Counted from the stretch's first letter, positions 11,237 through 24,817 are shown. The stretch is DNA of 64,000 nucleotides from Micromussa lordhowensis (GCA_964020085.1 OZ026601.1:15950030-16014029), one strand, 5' to 3'. Notes: a model not told the origin generated them from the sequence alone. Made by a program: numbers and translations.

Positions 11237-14200
11237 TTTTTTTTTTTTTTTTTAATTTAATACGTTTATTTATTTATTACACTTCACGATACTACTTTAC
11301 ATCTACATTGTATACTGTACTACTATACACTAATACACTACATATATATACATTAACACCCGAAAGGAAAATAAATAAATATATAAATACGGTTAACAAA
11401 ATACAGAAGTGTCTATATAGAAATGTCTATACAATAAGCATTTAATAAAAGATATGCAGAAATGTGTCTTTAATTAATGAGAGGCTTCCACTTTCCTTCG
11501 TGGGTTTTAAGTCGGTTGTTCTTTATGGCTATAGATCGTTCAATGGATTCTATGTGATCTAATTTTATCATGAGATAACGCAATGATGGTAAGATATTCT
11601 TCAGACGACTGTTGTAAATAACTAGTTTTCCAGCAATAATAATATGATTTAAAAGCAACCAATGAGGCCTTTTTTCCGTTAATCCAAAAATTATGTCGCA
11701 GTCATTTAGAGAATCAATAGCGATGTACAAAGATTTAAGCCAAAGAACAACCGACATCCAGTATGCTACTATGAGATCACATCTACAAAAAAGGTGCTCG
11801 AGAGATTCATCTGACATTTTGCAAAAAGTGCAGAGGGGTGAATCGATTATTTTCATTTTGTATAAAGATTTGTTAGTATAAATTATTCTGTTTAGTAATT
11901 TATACTGAAAAACTCTTGTTTTAGTGTCAAGCGTGACAACATGAGGAATTTGATAGATCACTTCCCAATTAAGATCATCACTATTCTGAAACAAGGTGCT
12001 AAATTTATGCCGTGCTGAAGGATAGACCTGAATAATTTCTATAAGTTTCCAATACAATTTAGAGGAGGTGATTGAATCAAGTGGAAGACTACCATCTTTT
12101 AAATGAAGAGTGTAACTGAAATTGGTGTTGTGAGAGTCAGCTGAAGTGTTAGCTAAAGTGTCAGGAGATATTTTGTCATTGGAGCTGATGAGCCTTTTCC
12201 ATGCGGGAGGAAAGGAGTTGAAAAGACCAAACAATAGCAAATAATCGTTAACATTTAGCCCTTTCACCTTGAAAAAGGTCCAAGGTTTGAGGCTACCAGT
12301 ATTTGTTAAGATATTCGCAAGAGATATGAGACCTTTTGAAAAAAGCGTCTTGTTGAAAATAGGCTTACCACCGATGCGGAGGAATTGGTTATTCCATAAT
12401 AATTGGTTTAAAGCTTGTTCTCGGGATAAGATGGGTTCTACAGAAAGATTGCACCAGACTTCGAAACATTCTCTATAGAAATTTGGAAGACAGCTTGGCA
12501 AGTCGGCAACGCAAAAGTTGCAATGCAAGAGAAACTTACCACCATAATCTTTCAGAAAAAAGGAGAGTATTTGCTTCCAAGGACTAATATAATCTTCACT
12601 ATATTTCTTAAAACACATAATACGTTGAGTGTCGATCATTATCTGAGTATGAGGCATTCTCAAACCGCCATTTTTATAGTCACTTATGAGAGCAAGGCGC
12701 TTAATTTTATCCCTACCTTTCCAAATGAAGCTATAGATAGTAGAGTCGACAAGCTTAATTATATTTTTTGTAAGGGAAATGAGAGAGGCACGAAACATAA
12801 ACTTGGGTATGACAAATGTCTTCACAATTTGAATTTTCCCATATAAAGTGAGGTTTCTCCATTCCCATCTTTTCATAGATTTCGATAGCAATTTCAATAT
12901 TTCTTCGAAATTTAGTTCCTGTCTTTTGCGCCAATCATAAGTGAAAAAAACGCCTAGAATTTTCATAGGTTTGTCGATTTTCTCAATGTTGACGTGTGGG
13001 GGGTTATCATGGTATTTCCCAAGCCACAGAGCTTCAGTTTTCTCAGTATTCAACTTCAAACCAGAGCAGATACCAAATCTATCTATCGTGATGGAAAGGC
13101 GTTCAAAGGACTGAATACCTTGTAAAAATGTCGTGAGATCATCGGCAAAGGCTGTTAATTTAATTTCCCTGTCTTCCACCGTAATTCCTTTTATGTTCTT
13201 GTCGTGCCGAATATTAATTAGCAAAAGTTCAAGGGCAACAATGAAAAGGTACGCTGACAACGGATCTCCCTGCCTTACACCTCTACCTACGTCAAACATT
13301 TGGGTTGAGAATCCATTGTTCAGAATGCAGCTTGATATATTGCAATACAGAACAGAAACCCATGAAATAAACGATTTACCAAAATTGAACGAATTTAATG
13401 CTTTGAAGAGAAAAGTCCAACTTAGTGAGTCAAAAGCTTTTTCGAAATCAAATGCAACCATAAGTCCAGGTATTTGTTTAATTTTGGTGTATTTTATGAT
13501 ATCGTCAATTGTGCGAATCGCATCAAATATCGTTCTGCCTTTGACATAAGCATATTGATCAACTTGTATAATCTCTGGTAAAACTTTTGCTAAACGTATA
13601 GCAAGGGCTTTCGAGGCAATCTTAACATCAACATTTAAAAGGGAGATTGGTCGCCAATTCTTAATGTATCTCCTATCTCTATCTTTCTTGTCGATCAATC
13701 TAATGATGGCTTGTTTTTGTGTATTAGATAATTCACCATGCTCGTAAGAATAATTTAAGGCGTCAGTGAGTTGATGACCTAATAAGTCCCAGAAACCTTT
13801 GTAAAAGTCGGCAGTAAGACCATCATTACCGGGAGCTTTATCATTAGAAAACATTTGCAAAGCTTCATAACACTCCTCAAGTGAAAGCTTTCCTTCACAC
13901 TCTATCATTGATTCTTCACTCAAAATCGGAATGTTGTTGTCTAAAAATGTTGAGCTCAGTTCTTCATTTAAGTCAGAATCTTGCTTGCTATATAAGTTCT
14001 GGTAGTAATCTTTAAGTTCATTCATTATGGATTTGGGGTTAACCGTTATTTTTCCTTTAGAATCGAAAAGTTTGCGAATGGTAGCTTGACCAGATCTTCT
14101 GTTCTCTAAATTAAGGAAATATTTCGAATTTTTTTCGCCTTTTTCATACCAACCGATTCTAGATCTCACAATGTTGCCGCGCACAATATAGTCAAGTAAT

Positions 14201-15714
14201 AGTTCATACTCATATTTCGCAGCATCAAGGTCGTACATATTTTTTTCTGAAGGATCACTATTACACAACAAATCGTATCGTTTAACTTTCTGTTCAGCTG
14301 TTTCAAGACGAGCTCTGTGCTCTCTTGCTTTTTGCTTACTGTATTTAATTGACACTTGTCTAATTCTGTACTTAATTAAGTCCCACAAGACCCGTTTGTC
14401 ATTAACATCTTTGAATTCGTCAAGCCAATCGGGATAATTCGAAGAGATAAGTTGAATATAAGAAGTGTCCTCCAAAAGGCTAGAGTTAAATTTCCAATAA
14501 GAGGGACCAAACTTTTGTTTAACTAAACTATTAAGCGTTAGAGTAATTGCCGAGTGATCCGACTTAATGGCAGGAATTATGTTTGTTTCAGTTAAATCAT
14601 CTTGAATTTCCGTGCTAACGAGCCAGTAATCCAGGCGTCGTCTTACTAAGGGCTTTTTCTGCGTCCAAGTAAATTGCTTTTTTTCAGGATTTCGAATTCT
14701 CCAAATGTCAATAAGGTCATTGGCTCTCATTATCTCATTGAGTTTTTTGACGGATGACTTGGACTCGATTCTTCCTCCTAAATTATCAAGACAGGGGTCA
14801 AGATGGCAGTTAAAGTCACCACCAATAATGAATTGGCAGTTCGGGTCCAGACTCATATCTTCTAGAGTGTTAGCAACAACATCAAAGAAAACACATTGCT
14901 CCTGATTTTTTGTTGGTGCATATAAATTAACGAGAAGAAAAGGTGCGTCCTGAACAAGTGCTTCTACAAAAATGTATCGGCCTTCGCTATCCCCCAGCAC
15001 GTGCCTGATATCAATTTGGAGGTTTTCACTGAAAAGAATGAGAACCCCTTTGCTATGATTTGTACCGTGCGCAGACAACATTTTACCTCGCCATTGTAGT
15101 TTAAATTGCTTTTCAATCTCCAGGGAACTGTAGATTTCTTGTAGAAAAGCGATATCGATCTTATGTTTCTTAATCCAAGTAAAAATTGTTTCACGTTTAT
15201 GAAAGTCACGAATCCCTCAAGCGTTTAGGGACAAGAGCTTAAAATTAAAATTAGCCATTTTTAGGTGAAGGTGTTGTACATAAGATCTTACAACAACAGA
15301 AGGTGGAGCCTAGCAAACAATACAAAATAACTAATGGTAAAGGCTTGACACGCTTGTTGAAATTCTGAAGCTCTGAAAACTTCACGCACACACACAACAC
15401 AAAACACACAGCAACGTACAGTGATATGCATACCCATTGCCCCAAAACGAGTTGTGAGGGCATTATCCTCTCCAGGCGTCATGCACGCCCCGCAGCGCTA
15501 ATAGCTATTGAAAAAAAATATCTGTCTATATCATTGTTGAGTGAAAAGAAATCGGTTCTTGCATAATTATGGAAAGTACCTTACGGGAAAAGATGTTCGA
15601 ATAAATAAAGACAACAACAAGATAAAAAAACTCAGAAAAATGGATCATTTGCTGGGATAAATTTCCCATTAATATATAAGCGGTCAGGCTGGGCTTTGCT
15701 AAAGGTCAATGATC
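11237..15714 (-). mobile_element. L1-type LINE retrotransposon, copy 2
   Basis: The same insertion as copy 1, with 16-bp target duplications at 11221..11236 and 15715..15730. It arose by duplication of the unit, not by a new transposition, since position, duplication and internal stop are shared. Confidence 0.95.
11470..15258 (-). pseudogene. LINE ORF2, copy 2, one in-frame TGA
   Basis: Same 1263-codon frame as in copy 1, with the TGA at codon 14 and a 1203-aa ORF from ATG at 15081. Endonuclease, reverse transcriptase (FADD) and C-terminal zinc cluster are all present. Residue 53 of the 1203-aa frame is Leu, as in copy 3. Confidence 0.9.
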
Positions 15715-15730
15715 AGCTTCAGTCAATGAT

Positions 15731-15943
15731 GACTTAAGGCCTGCACCAGGATTTGCTCTGAAAAAAGGTGGTGCAAAGAAAACCACATTCACAAATGAAC
15801 AAAAAGAAATCATGATTCAGTTTTATGATCGCCAGAGGTCATCTCAGATAAGAGCCAACCCAGCAGCTGTTATCAAAGCTATGAAGGATGCTGGTGTCCC
15901 AGAGCTGAAAGAGTCTCAGATTAAAAGCTGGTGGAGCAACTAG
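15731..15943 (+). pseudogene. Copy 2, exon 5 (3' part), truncated homeodomain-like segment
   Basis: Exon 5 resumes after the LINE and is cut at the second tandem junction, stopping at TAG 15941..15943. It shares with copy 1 the GCT codon (Ala) where copy 3 has GAT (Asp). Confidence 0.7.
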
Positions 15944-15956
15944 TTGGATTTACTAA

Positions 15957-16063
15957 AACAATTATTCCTTTCGCCCTCATGGGCTCTGAGTCAAAAGCCC
16001 ATTTGGCCTTCGGCCTCATGGCCTATTGACTCAGAGCCCATTCGGCCTCGGGGAATAATTGTT
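15957..16063. repeat. Hairpin module of composite MITE A, duplicated in tandem copy 3
   Basis: Same hairpin as at 795..901, carried into the third unit just after the second junction. Confidence 0.85.
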
Positions 16064-16271
16064 AGATATCACTCTACCAAAACGTTATTCATTTGTTTTT
16101 CAGCAGCGATTTATTGAAACCCGGACGACAAGAAAGAAACTTTATCCCTTAAAATATCAGATTGTATACTTTTCTGTGTCCTTTTTATTTTGCAATATGT
16201 GGAGAGAGATCATTTAAACAAGTTGGTACTGTTTCTCATTGGGCCATTATTTGTGCTTCATTACACTGTAG

Positions 16272-18816
16272 GTTCAGAGGCACTCAAGTTGCATGGAGTT
16301 ATGCATGAATCATGCATTCAAGTCATGTAACAGTGACCACAGTGAAGAATGTACCGACTTTGCAACTGTTTATGAAATCCACACCAAAATGGTAGCTGCC
16401 ATTGCTACAGCCCCAGCCAATAAACAGCAAGGCTATAAAGATAACCTGGATGAGTTTTTGAGGACCTTTTGGGATTACATTGCCCATATTCTTAGGACAA
16501 AGCACCAGAGTGACTATTACAGGTGAGTTAAGTGCCTGTTGTGAATTTTGTGCTTTTGTCTTATAATATGTTTAGATTGACCTTTTATTGCAATTACTAA
16601 TGACCAATAAATGAATATAACATAAAAATTGTTTGAAAATAGAAGGTATAGCAGGGAAGTCAGCATAATTTCTTTGAACTTTTCTGGATTTTTAGATTTT
16701 ATTAGATCTTTTTATTGATAGAAAGAGTCAAATATTCCTTAGTTTAGTAAGGCACACAAACAAGGCAAAGGGTCAATACAAAGCAAAATTGACCCTTTCA
16801 CCGCATTTGCATGTCAAACCCCTGTTAACTGCAGTAATAGCTGTTCTTCTCTCCATTAGTTTTGCAGTACTTTTATGTATGTGTCTCCCTAAATGTCCCT
16901 TCTGTTTTCCAATTCTTCCCTTACAGCAGTAGTAATAAGCATATTGTAGATCTCAATATTTTTTTGTCATAGGTATATTTTAAAGAATCTTAAGCCTGGA
17001 GAAGCTGTGGTCATTGTGGATTATAAAATGAAACTCGAGCTTGGTATGCATGCCAGGGAAATCCAGCAAGACTGGTACGGAAAGCGTGGCATATCACTCC
17101 ATGGCTTCTATGTCATTGCACAAGTTGGCCCCGAAGAAAGGCAAATTGAAGTTCTTGATGTGTGGAGTGAAGATACCAAGCAAGATGCCTGGTTTACACA
17201 AAGTGCTTTTGATGTTGGTTTTGCCTGGATGGAGAGAGTTTTCCCAAACTTTCATGTGTATCTGTTTTCCGGTTGGTATTTTCTTTTTGTTGATATACTA
17301 TTCTACCTAAAAAAAATGAAACTAGTAAGACAAGCATGTTTCTAATATTTCAACCTGTGAGTGAAAGTAAAGTTCGCAGTCGAGCCTAGTGGTCCATCAT
17401 GGCATTGCTTATCTCCAGTATGTGTAGCATAAAACAGTTATGAAGAGTCCCCCTCCCCCACTGCTGATTCCCAGTTAAATTTTCCTTCCTTAAAAATTAG
17501 CAAAATTAAAAAGATATTTTCATCAACACTGCTGTGGTTCATTTGGAATCTTTTTTATAAGTTTGCTTATAGGCCTCTGCCTCTCACCTCCAGGCCCCTT
17601 CTCCTCCCCCCCCCCCCCTCGACCTCTAAATCTGAGCCCATTCCAAATCCCTTGTGAAGTTGTATAAGCCCAGGTCTTGTAACTGTACTTTTACTGTGTC
17701 TGTGGCATCAGACAAAATACTCTCAAGTTTAATATTTATAGTTGATAGAATGCAATAATACACTGCTGTTTACTGCTGCCTTTTTTTTGCAGACAATGGA
17801 CCCCACTACCACAACACTGCTGTGCTGTTGTATCTGGCAGAGGTGAATTTGTGTTTCAACATTAACTTGGTAGAGTACAATAACTTTGAAGCCGGGGAAG
17901 GAAAGACAGTGCTTGACACCCACTTTGCCCATGTTTCGCATAAAATAGTACGTTGGGTTCGTGTGGGCAATGACTTGGATTCAGGAGAGCAGCTAGCAAA
18001 TCTCTTGGAGGTACAGTGCATTTAGCATAAGAATATTCAGTGAATCATAATTTTGGATACAACATACACTATACCCTTGTATAACTGGCCAGAGTGGTTA
18101 TAAATTCACCTGCTTACCACTTACAGTACTTATTCTTACATTACAGTAGTATTTTGTATGCAAGCTCAGTTTTTAAACTGAGGATCCCTTTTCTCTTTTT
18201 GTTTTAATTAACCACTAAGACACTACTATCAATGTTTTATCTGTAATAAATTTGTTTAGCAAACAAAAAATGTCTGAGGAGTCAAGGCAACCAGAGGTAA
18301 AATATTGCATGCCAACTAGAATAAATTAGTTTCAATAGTAAAAGTAGTCATAACAGATGTATAGAGAACAGTATGGATGAAGGGATAGCTGACAGAAGAA
18401 AATTGTCTTTTTTGCCTTAGACCATGAAGAATGTGAGATGCAAAAAGTTGGTGATTGACAGGACAAAAGCCCCAGGCAAGATTGGAACTCTTAAAGATAT
18501 CTCAATTTTTGGAAGTTTTAAGTTTCCCTGTAATGAATCAAATGCTGGTGGTATCGTGGCTCAATCTTTGGCTGGTCAAGGAAAATCTGTCAGCAAAACT
18601 AAGCCACAAGTCCAGGCTCTTTCAATGCGAAGTATGCCATTAGCCGGGGCCACAGGTGCTACTGTGACAGAAGACATATGGCAACCCTCAGACCAAACAG
18701 TGGATGTGAATACAAATTCACAAAATGATTCATACTCTGTACAGTTCATTCAGCTCTCTTCAGCTTCCCCTGAGGAACTAGTCTTGGTACCTCGAAATGA
18801 AGCTTCAGTCAATGAT
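16272..18816 (+). pseudogene. Copy 3, exons 2-5 (5' part): DDE-like transposase region
   Basis: The exons are 16272..16522, 16973..17271, 17793..18010 and 18421..18816, with splice sites and phases as in copy 1. This copy connects to the only exon 5 tail that is not truncated (23312..23594) and so to exon 6. A Gly-to-Glu change (PEER) in exon 3 is private. Confidence 0.7.
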
Positions 18817-21800
18817 TTTTTTTTTTTTTTTTTTAATTTAATACATTTATTTATTTATTACACTTCACGATACTACTTTACATCTACATTGTATACTGTA
18901 CTACTATACACTAATACACTACATATATATACATTAACACCCGAAAGGAAAATAAATAAATATATAAATACGGTTAACAAAATACAGAAGTGTCTATATA
19001 GAAATGTCTATACAATAAGCATTTAATAAAAGATATGCAGAAATGTGTCTTTAATTAATGAGAGGCTTCCACTTTCCTTCGTGGGTTTTAAGTCGGTTGT
19101 TCTTTATGGCTATAGATCGTTCAATGGATTCTATGTGATCTAATTTTATCATGAGATAACGCAATGATGGTAAGATATTCTTCAGACGACTGTTGTAAAT
19201 AACTAGTTTTCCAGCAATAATAATATGATTTAAAAGCAACCAATGAGGCCTTTTTTCCGTTAATCCAAAAATTATGTCGCAGTCATTTAGAGAATCAATA
19301 GCGATGTACAAAGATTTAAGCCAAAGAACAACCGACATCCAGTATGCTACTATGAGATCACATCTACAAAAAAGGTGCTCGAGAGATTCATCTGACATTT
19401 TGCAAAAAGTGCAGAGGGGTGAATCGATTATTTTCATTTTGTATAAAGATTTGTTAGTATAAATTATTCTGTTTAGTAATTTATACTGAAAAACTCTTGT
19501 TTTAGTGTCAAGCGTGACAACATGAGGAATTTGATAGATCACTTCCCAATTAAGATCATCACTATTCTGAAACAAGGTGCTAAATTTATGCCGTGCTGAA
19601 GGATAGACCTGAATAATTTCTATAAGTTTCCAATACAATTTAGAGGAGGTGATTGAATCAAGTGGAAGACTACCATCTTTTAAATGAAGAGTGTAACTGA
19701 AATTGGTGTTGTGAGAGTCAGCTGAAGTGTTAGCTAAAGTGTCAGGAGATATTTTGTCATTGGAGCTGATGAGCCTTTTCCATGCGGGAGGAAAGGAGTT
19801 GAAAAGACCAAACAATAGCAAATAATCGTTAACATTTAGCCCTTTCACCTTGAAAAAGGTCCAAGGTTTGAGGCTACCAGTATTTGTTAAGATATTCGCA
19901 AGAGATATGAGACCTTTTGAAAAAAGCGTCTTGTTGAAAATAGGCTTACCACCGATGCGGAGGAATTGGTTATTCCATAATAATTGGTTTAAAGCTTGTT
20001 CTCGGGATAAGATGGGTTCTACAGAAAGATTGCACCAGACTTCGAAACATTCTCTATAGAAATTTGGAAGACAGCTTGGCAAGTCGGCAACGCAAAAGTT
20101 GCAATGCAAGAGAAACTTACCACCATAATCTTTCAGAAAAAAGGAGAGTATTTGCTTCCAAGGACTAATATAATCTTCACTATATTTCTTAAAACACATA
20201 ATACGTTGAGTGTCGATCATTATCTGAGTATGAGGCATTCTCAAACCGCCATTTTTATAGTCACTTATGAGAGCAAGGCGCTTAATTTTATCCCTACCTT
20301 TCCAAATGAAGCTATAGATAGTAGAGTCGACAAGCTTAATTATATTTTTTGTAAGGGAAATGAGAGAGGCACGAAACATAAACTTGGGTATGACAAATGT
20401 CTTCACAATTTGAATTTTCCCATATAAAGTGAGGTTTCTCCATTCCCATCTTTTCATAGATTTCGATAGCAATTTCAATATTTCTTCGAAATTTAGTTCC
20501 TGTCTTTTGCGCCAATCATAAGTGAAAAAAACGCCTAGAATTTTCATAGGTTTGTCGATTTTCTCAATGTTGACGTGTGGGGGGTTATCATGGTATTTCC
20601 CAAGCCACAGAGCTTCAGTTTTCTCAGTATTCAACTTCAAACCAGAGCAGATACCAAATCTATCTATCGTGATGGAAAGGCGTTCAAAGGACTGAATACC
20701 TTGTAAAAATGTCGTGAGATCATCGGCAAAGGCTGTTAATTTAATTTCCCTGTCTTCCACCGTAATTCCTTTTATGTTCTTGTCGTGCCGAATATTAATT
20801 AGCAAAAGTTCAAGGGCAACAATGAAAAGGTACGCTGACAACGGATCTCCCTGCCTTACACCTCTACCTACGTCAAACATTTGGGTTGAGAATCCATTGT
20901 TCAGAATGCAGCTTGATATATTGCAATACAGAACAGAAACCCATGAAATAAACGATTTACCAAAATTGAACGAATTTAATGCTTTGAAGAGAAAAGTCCA
21001 ACTTAGTGAGTCAAAAGCTTTTTCGAAATCAAATGCAACCATAAGTCCAGGTATTTGTTTAATTTTGGTGTATTTTATGATATCGTCAATTGTGCGAATC
21101 GCATCAAATATCGTTCTGCCTTTGACATAAGCATATTGATCAACTTGTATAATCTCTGGTAAAACTTTTGCTAAACGTATAGCAAGGGCTTTCGAGGCAA
21201 TCTTAACATCAACATTTAAAAGGGAGATTGGTCGCCAATTCTTAATGTATCTCCTATCTCTATCTTTCTTGTCGATCAATCTAATGATGGCTTGTTTTTG
21301 TGTATTAGATAATTCACCATGCTCGTAAGAATAATTTAAGGCGTCAGTGAGTTGATGACCTAATAAGTCCCAGAAACCTTTGTAAAAGTCGGCAGTAAGA
21401 CCATCATTACCGGGAGCTTTATCATTAGAAAACATTTGCAAAGCTTCATAACACTCCTCAAGTGAAAGCTTTCCTTCACACTCTATCATTGATTCTTCAC
21501 TCAAAATCGGAATGTTGTTGTCTAAAAATGTTGAGCTCAGTTCTTCATTTAAGTCAGAATCTTGCTTGCTATATAAGTTCTGGTAGTAATCTTTAAGTTC
21601 ATTCATTATGGATTTGGGGTTAACCGTTATTTTTCCTTTAGAATCGAAAAGTTTGCGAATGGTAGCTTGACCAGATCTTCTGTTCTCTAAATTAAGGAAA
21701 TATTTCGAATTTTTTTCGCCTTTTTCATACCAACCGATTCTAGATCTCACAATGTTGCCGCGCACAATATAGTCAAGTAATAGTTCATACTCATATTTCG

Positions 21801-23295
21801 CAGCATCAAGGTCGTACATATTTTTTTCTGAAGGATCACTATTACACAACAAATCGTATCGTTTAACTTTCTGTTCAGCTGTTTCAAGACGAGCTCTGTG
21901 CTCTCTTGCTTTTTGCTTACTGTATTTAATTGACACTTGTCTAATTCTGTACTTAATTAAGTCCCACAAGACCCGTTTGTCATTAACATCTTTGAATTCG
22001 TCAAGCCAATCGGGATAATTCGAAGAGATAAGTTGAATATAAGAAGTGTCCTCCAAAAGGCTAGAGTTAAATTTCCAATAAGAGGGACCAAACTTTTGTT
22101 TAACTAAACTATTAAGCGTTAGAGTAATTGCCGAGTGATCCGACTTAATGGCAGGAATTATGTTTGTTTCAGTTAAATCATCTTGAATTTCCGTGCTAAC
22201 GAGCCAGTAATCCAGGCGTCGTCTTACTAAGGGCTTTTTCTGCGTCCAAGTAAATTGCTTTTTTTCAGGATTTCGAATTCTCCAAATGTCAATAAGGTCA
22301 TTGGCTCTCATTATCTCATTGAGTTTTTTGACGGATGACTTGGACTCGATTCTTCCTCCTAAATTATCAAGACAGGGGTCAAGATGGCAGTTAAAGTCAC
22401 CACCAATAATGAATTGGCAGTTCGGGTCCAGACTCATATCTTCTAGAGTGTTAGCAACAACATCAAAGAAAACACATTGCTCCTGATTTTTTGTTGGTGC
22501 ATATAAATTAACGAGAAGAAAAGGTGCGTCCTGAACAAGTGCTTCTACAAAAATGTATCGGCCTTCGCTATCCCCCAGCACGTGCCTGATATCAATTTGG
22601 AGGTTTTCACTGAAAAGAATGAGAACCCCTTTGCTATGATTTGTACCGTGCGCAGACAACATTTTACCTCGCCATTGTAGTTTAAATTGCTTTTCAATCT
22701 CCAGGGAACTGTAGATTTCTTGTAGAAAAGCGATATCGATCTTATGTTTCTTAATCCAAGTAAAAATTGTTTCACGTTTATGAAAGTCACGAATCCCTCA
22801 AGCGTTTAGGGACAAGAGCTTAAAATTAAAATTAGCCATTTTTAGGTGAAGGTGTTGTACATAAGATCTTACAACAACAGAAGGTGGAGCCTAGCAAACA
22901 ATACAAAATAACTAATGGTAAAGGCTTGACACGCTTGTTGAAATTCTGAAGCTCTGAAAACTTCACGCACACACACAACACAAAACACACAGCAACGTAC
23001 AGTGATATGCATACCCATTGCCCCAAAACGAGTTGTGAGGGCATTATCCTCTCCAGGCGTCATGCACGCCCCGCAGCGCTAATAGCTATTGAAAAAAAAT
23101 ATCTGTCTATATCATTGTTGAGTGAAAAGAAATCGGTTCTTGCATAATTATGGAAAGTACCTTACGGGAAAAGATGTTCGAATAAATAAAGACAACAACA
23201 AGATAAAAAAACTCAGAAAAATGGATCATTTGCTGGGATAAATTTCCCATTAATATATAAGCGGTCAGGCTGGGCTTTGCTAAAGGTCAATGATC
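18817..23295 (-). mobile_element. L1-type LINE retrotransposon, copy 3
   Basis: The same insertion with 16-bp target duplications at 18801..18816 and 23296..23311. Its poly-T (antisense poly-A) run is one base longer than in the other copies. Confidence 0.95.
19051..22839 (-). pseudogene. LINE ORF2, copy 3, one in-frame TGA
   Basis: Same frame and domains as copies 1 and 2, with the TGA at codon 14 and a 1203-aa ORF from ATG at 22662. The predicted 1203-aa protein matches copy 2 wherever I compared them, with Leu at residue 53. Confidence 0.9.
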
Positions 23296-23311
23296 AGCTT
23301 CAGTCAATGAT

Positions 23312-23594
23312 GACTTAAGGCCTGCACCAGGATTTGCTCTGAAAAAAGGTGGTGCAAAGAAAACCACATTCACAAATGAACAAAAAGAAATCATGATTCA
23401 GTTTTATGATCGCCAGAGGTCATCTCAGATAAGAGCCAACCCAGCAGATGTTATCAAAGCTATGAAGGATGCTGGTGTCCCAGAGCTGAAAGAGTCTCAG
23501 ATTAAAAGCTGGTGGAGCAGCTACCACCGTAAACAGAAGCAGTTGGCAGATGATATGATGGAGGAAGCTCGTCAACTTAGATCTCAACAGCAAG
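23312..23594 (+). CDS. Copy 3, exon 5 (3' part), complete homeodomain-like segment
   Basis: This is the only complete version of this exon end. After a Lys/Gly-rich lead it reads FTNEQKEIM, then FYDRQ, then KESQIKSWWSSYHRKQKQ. That is three predicted helices whose last, with its Trp pair followed by basic residues, resembles a homeodomain recognition helix. An acidic/basic coiled tail (MMEEARQLRSQ) follows. The exon ends CAGCAAG with donor GTACTT at 23595, phase 1, matching exon 6. A DNA-binding role is inferred. It is present once, and the first two tandem copies break inside the last helix. Confidence 0.6.
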
Positions 23595-24210
23595 GTACTT
23601 TTGCATGATCAGTCTTAGCTTAACATCCCACTCTGTTCTGAAAAGAAGGTAAACCAGCTACATTTAGCTTGTTTACCTGCCCATAATATTCATCTGACTT
23701 TATTGACTACTGTAGTTACATGTACCAGCCCTACACGTATCTCTCCCACAGCCAAAGCAAGTATTCAAGAGTAAGGCCTGTATTAATATATGGCAGTTGA
23801 GACTAAAAGATGGTTATTAGGGAATACTGTTGTGATGGACCCAGCTTACTTGGTGGACAATTCTATCCATGAGAAGAAAAAAGCACTTTTCAAAGGATCT
23901 ATATTCCTACCACCTGTAGGGGTCTTTTGATAAATGATGTTATACTCTACACTCTTTAACAATTAGACCCGTAGCCCGAAAAGGCTACGGGTCAATTGCC
24001 CACGAGGCGAAGCTGAATAGGCTATTGACCCGTGCCCCTTGAGGGCGAAGGGTCTAATTGTTTTAGTATCACCCAACCAGTTGGACATGCAGAAACGGCG
24101 ATAATAAAGTTAGCAAGTGCAAGTTGAAGAAATATTTCTTTGGGGAAAAAACGAAAGAAAAACCGGCGAATTTCGCTACTCGATGACTATTACCATAGAC
24201 CCCTAGTAGC

Positions 24211-24248
<38 letters not shown>

Positions 24249-24326
24249 GTTGGGTGATACTAATATGGTTTATACGTGCAGTGTGCATGTATATATAATT
24301 TGCTTGTTTGTCTGAATTTATTAAAG
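23595..24326 (+). other. Intron 5 of the transposase-like gene, with composite MITE B
   Basis: Donor GTACTT at 23595 and acceptor ATTAAAG at 24326. The acceptor has a weak pyrimidine tract, so the exact site is moderately certain. A composite MITE occupies 23958..24261. Nothing coding is seen. Confidence 0.5.
23958..24261. repeat. Composite palindromic MITE, copy B (inverted order)
   Basis: The hairpin module is 23958..24062 (AACAATTAGACCC to GGGTCTAATTGTT). The TIR module is 24065..24261, with ends AGTATCACCCAACCAGTTGGAC and GTCCACTAGTTGGGTGATACT. Inner sequence such as TGCATTNTGATTGG on the opposite strand is shared with copy A. The hairpin arms differ in sequence from copies A and C, yet remain self-complementary. 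Confidence 0.7.
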
Positions 24327-24647
24327 GTGCTGGAGTCAGTGGAATGCCAAGAGCTACAGAACCCCTCCCTGGTTCCTCTCCTGACACCGACTCTGACCCT
24401 GCTATTACAGACCCGACCATACCAGATTCAACACCAAATCCAGCTATCGCAGATCCAGCTATTGCAGATCCAACTGTTTCAGTTCAAACCACTGTTTCCA
24501 ACCAAACTGTTCAACCTGGAGTGGCCCCTCCGTCATGGATCAGAGCATCAACCTCTTCACATTTGAGTGGGGTCACTGAATGGAGTTTTAATGAGTCACA
24601 ATCAGACATCCAGGGAAGGACTGGGAGCAATGCTTGTGTGTTCATTG
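24327..24647 (+). CDS. Exon 6 (5' part): Pro/Thr-rich linker and start of C-terminal domain
   Basis: Phase 1 entry gives GAGVSGMPRATEP, a Pro/Asp/Thr-rich linker with short DPAIADP-type repeats, then a domain beginning NACVFI. The LTR retrotransposon interrupts the frame three codons after that Cys. The interrupting element shares the 4-bp ATTG (24644..24647) on both sides. Continuing from here, the host frame would resume at 29822. Confidence 0.6.
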
Positions 24648-24817
24648 TGTAATAAGCTTCGGCTTATTATAGAACGCGAGACACAAGCAACAGATGTTAA
24701 CAAACCAGCATTTAATGACTATCAAGATGGCGGCCTAGTCGAGCACACGGTAGAACTGAAAAGCACTATGGGTAACATAATACGTGTAACATAATGCGTG
24801 ACGCGTGACCGCTAACA
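24648..24817 (-). repeat. 3' LTR of the gypsy-type element
   Basis: 170 bp, TG...CA termini in element sense. The outer end contains a short hairpin TAATAAGCTTCGGCTTATTA. It is flanked outside by the target duplication ATTG and inside by the purine tract. Confidence 0.9.

Larger units (their letters stand above)
8355..15937 (+). repeat. Tandem unit, copy 2 (7583 bp)
   Basis: This is the second head-to-tail unit, offset 7579 then 7583 bp from copy 1 because its poly-C tract near 10023 is 4 bases longer. A private change gives Cys instead of Gly in exon 5 (GCTTGTCAAG near 10992). It shares with copy 1 a GCT codon at 15866..15868, where copy 3 has GAT. Confidence 0.95.
15938..23518 (+). repeat. 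Tandem unit, copy 3 (7581 bp)
   Basis: This is the third unit. Exon 5 runs on past the unit end into native sequence (23519 onward), so this copy holds the original right flank. Private differences include a GAA codon at the PEER site in exon 3 (copies 1 and 2 have GGA) and an A in the LINE 3' end near 18844. Confidence 0.95.

Noticed and set aside
24276..24566. 96-codon ORF overlapping exon 6
   Set aside because: Out of frame with the exon, which has phase support on both sides.
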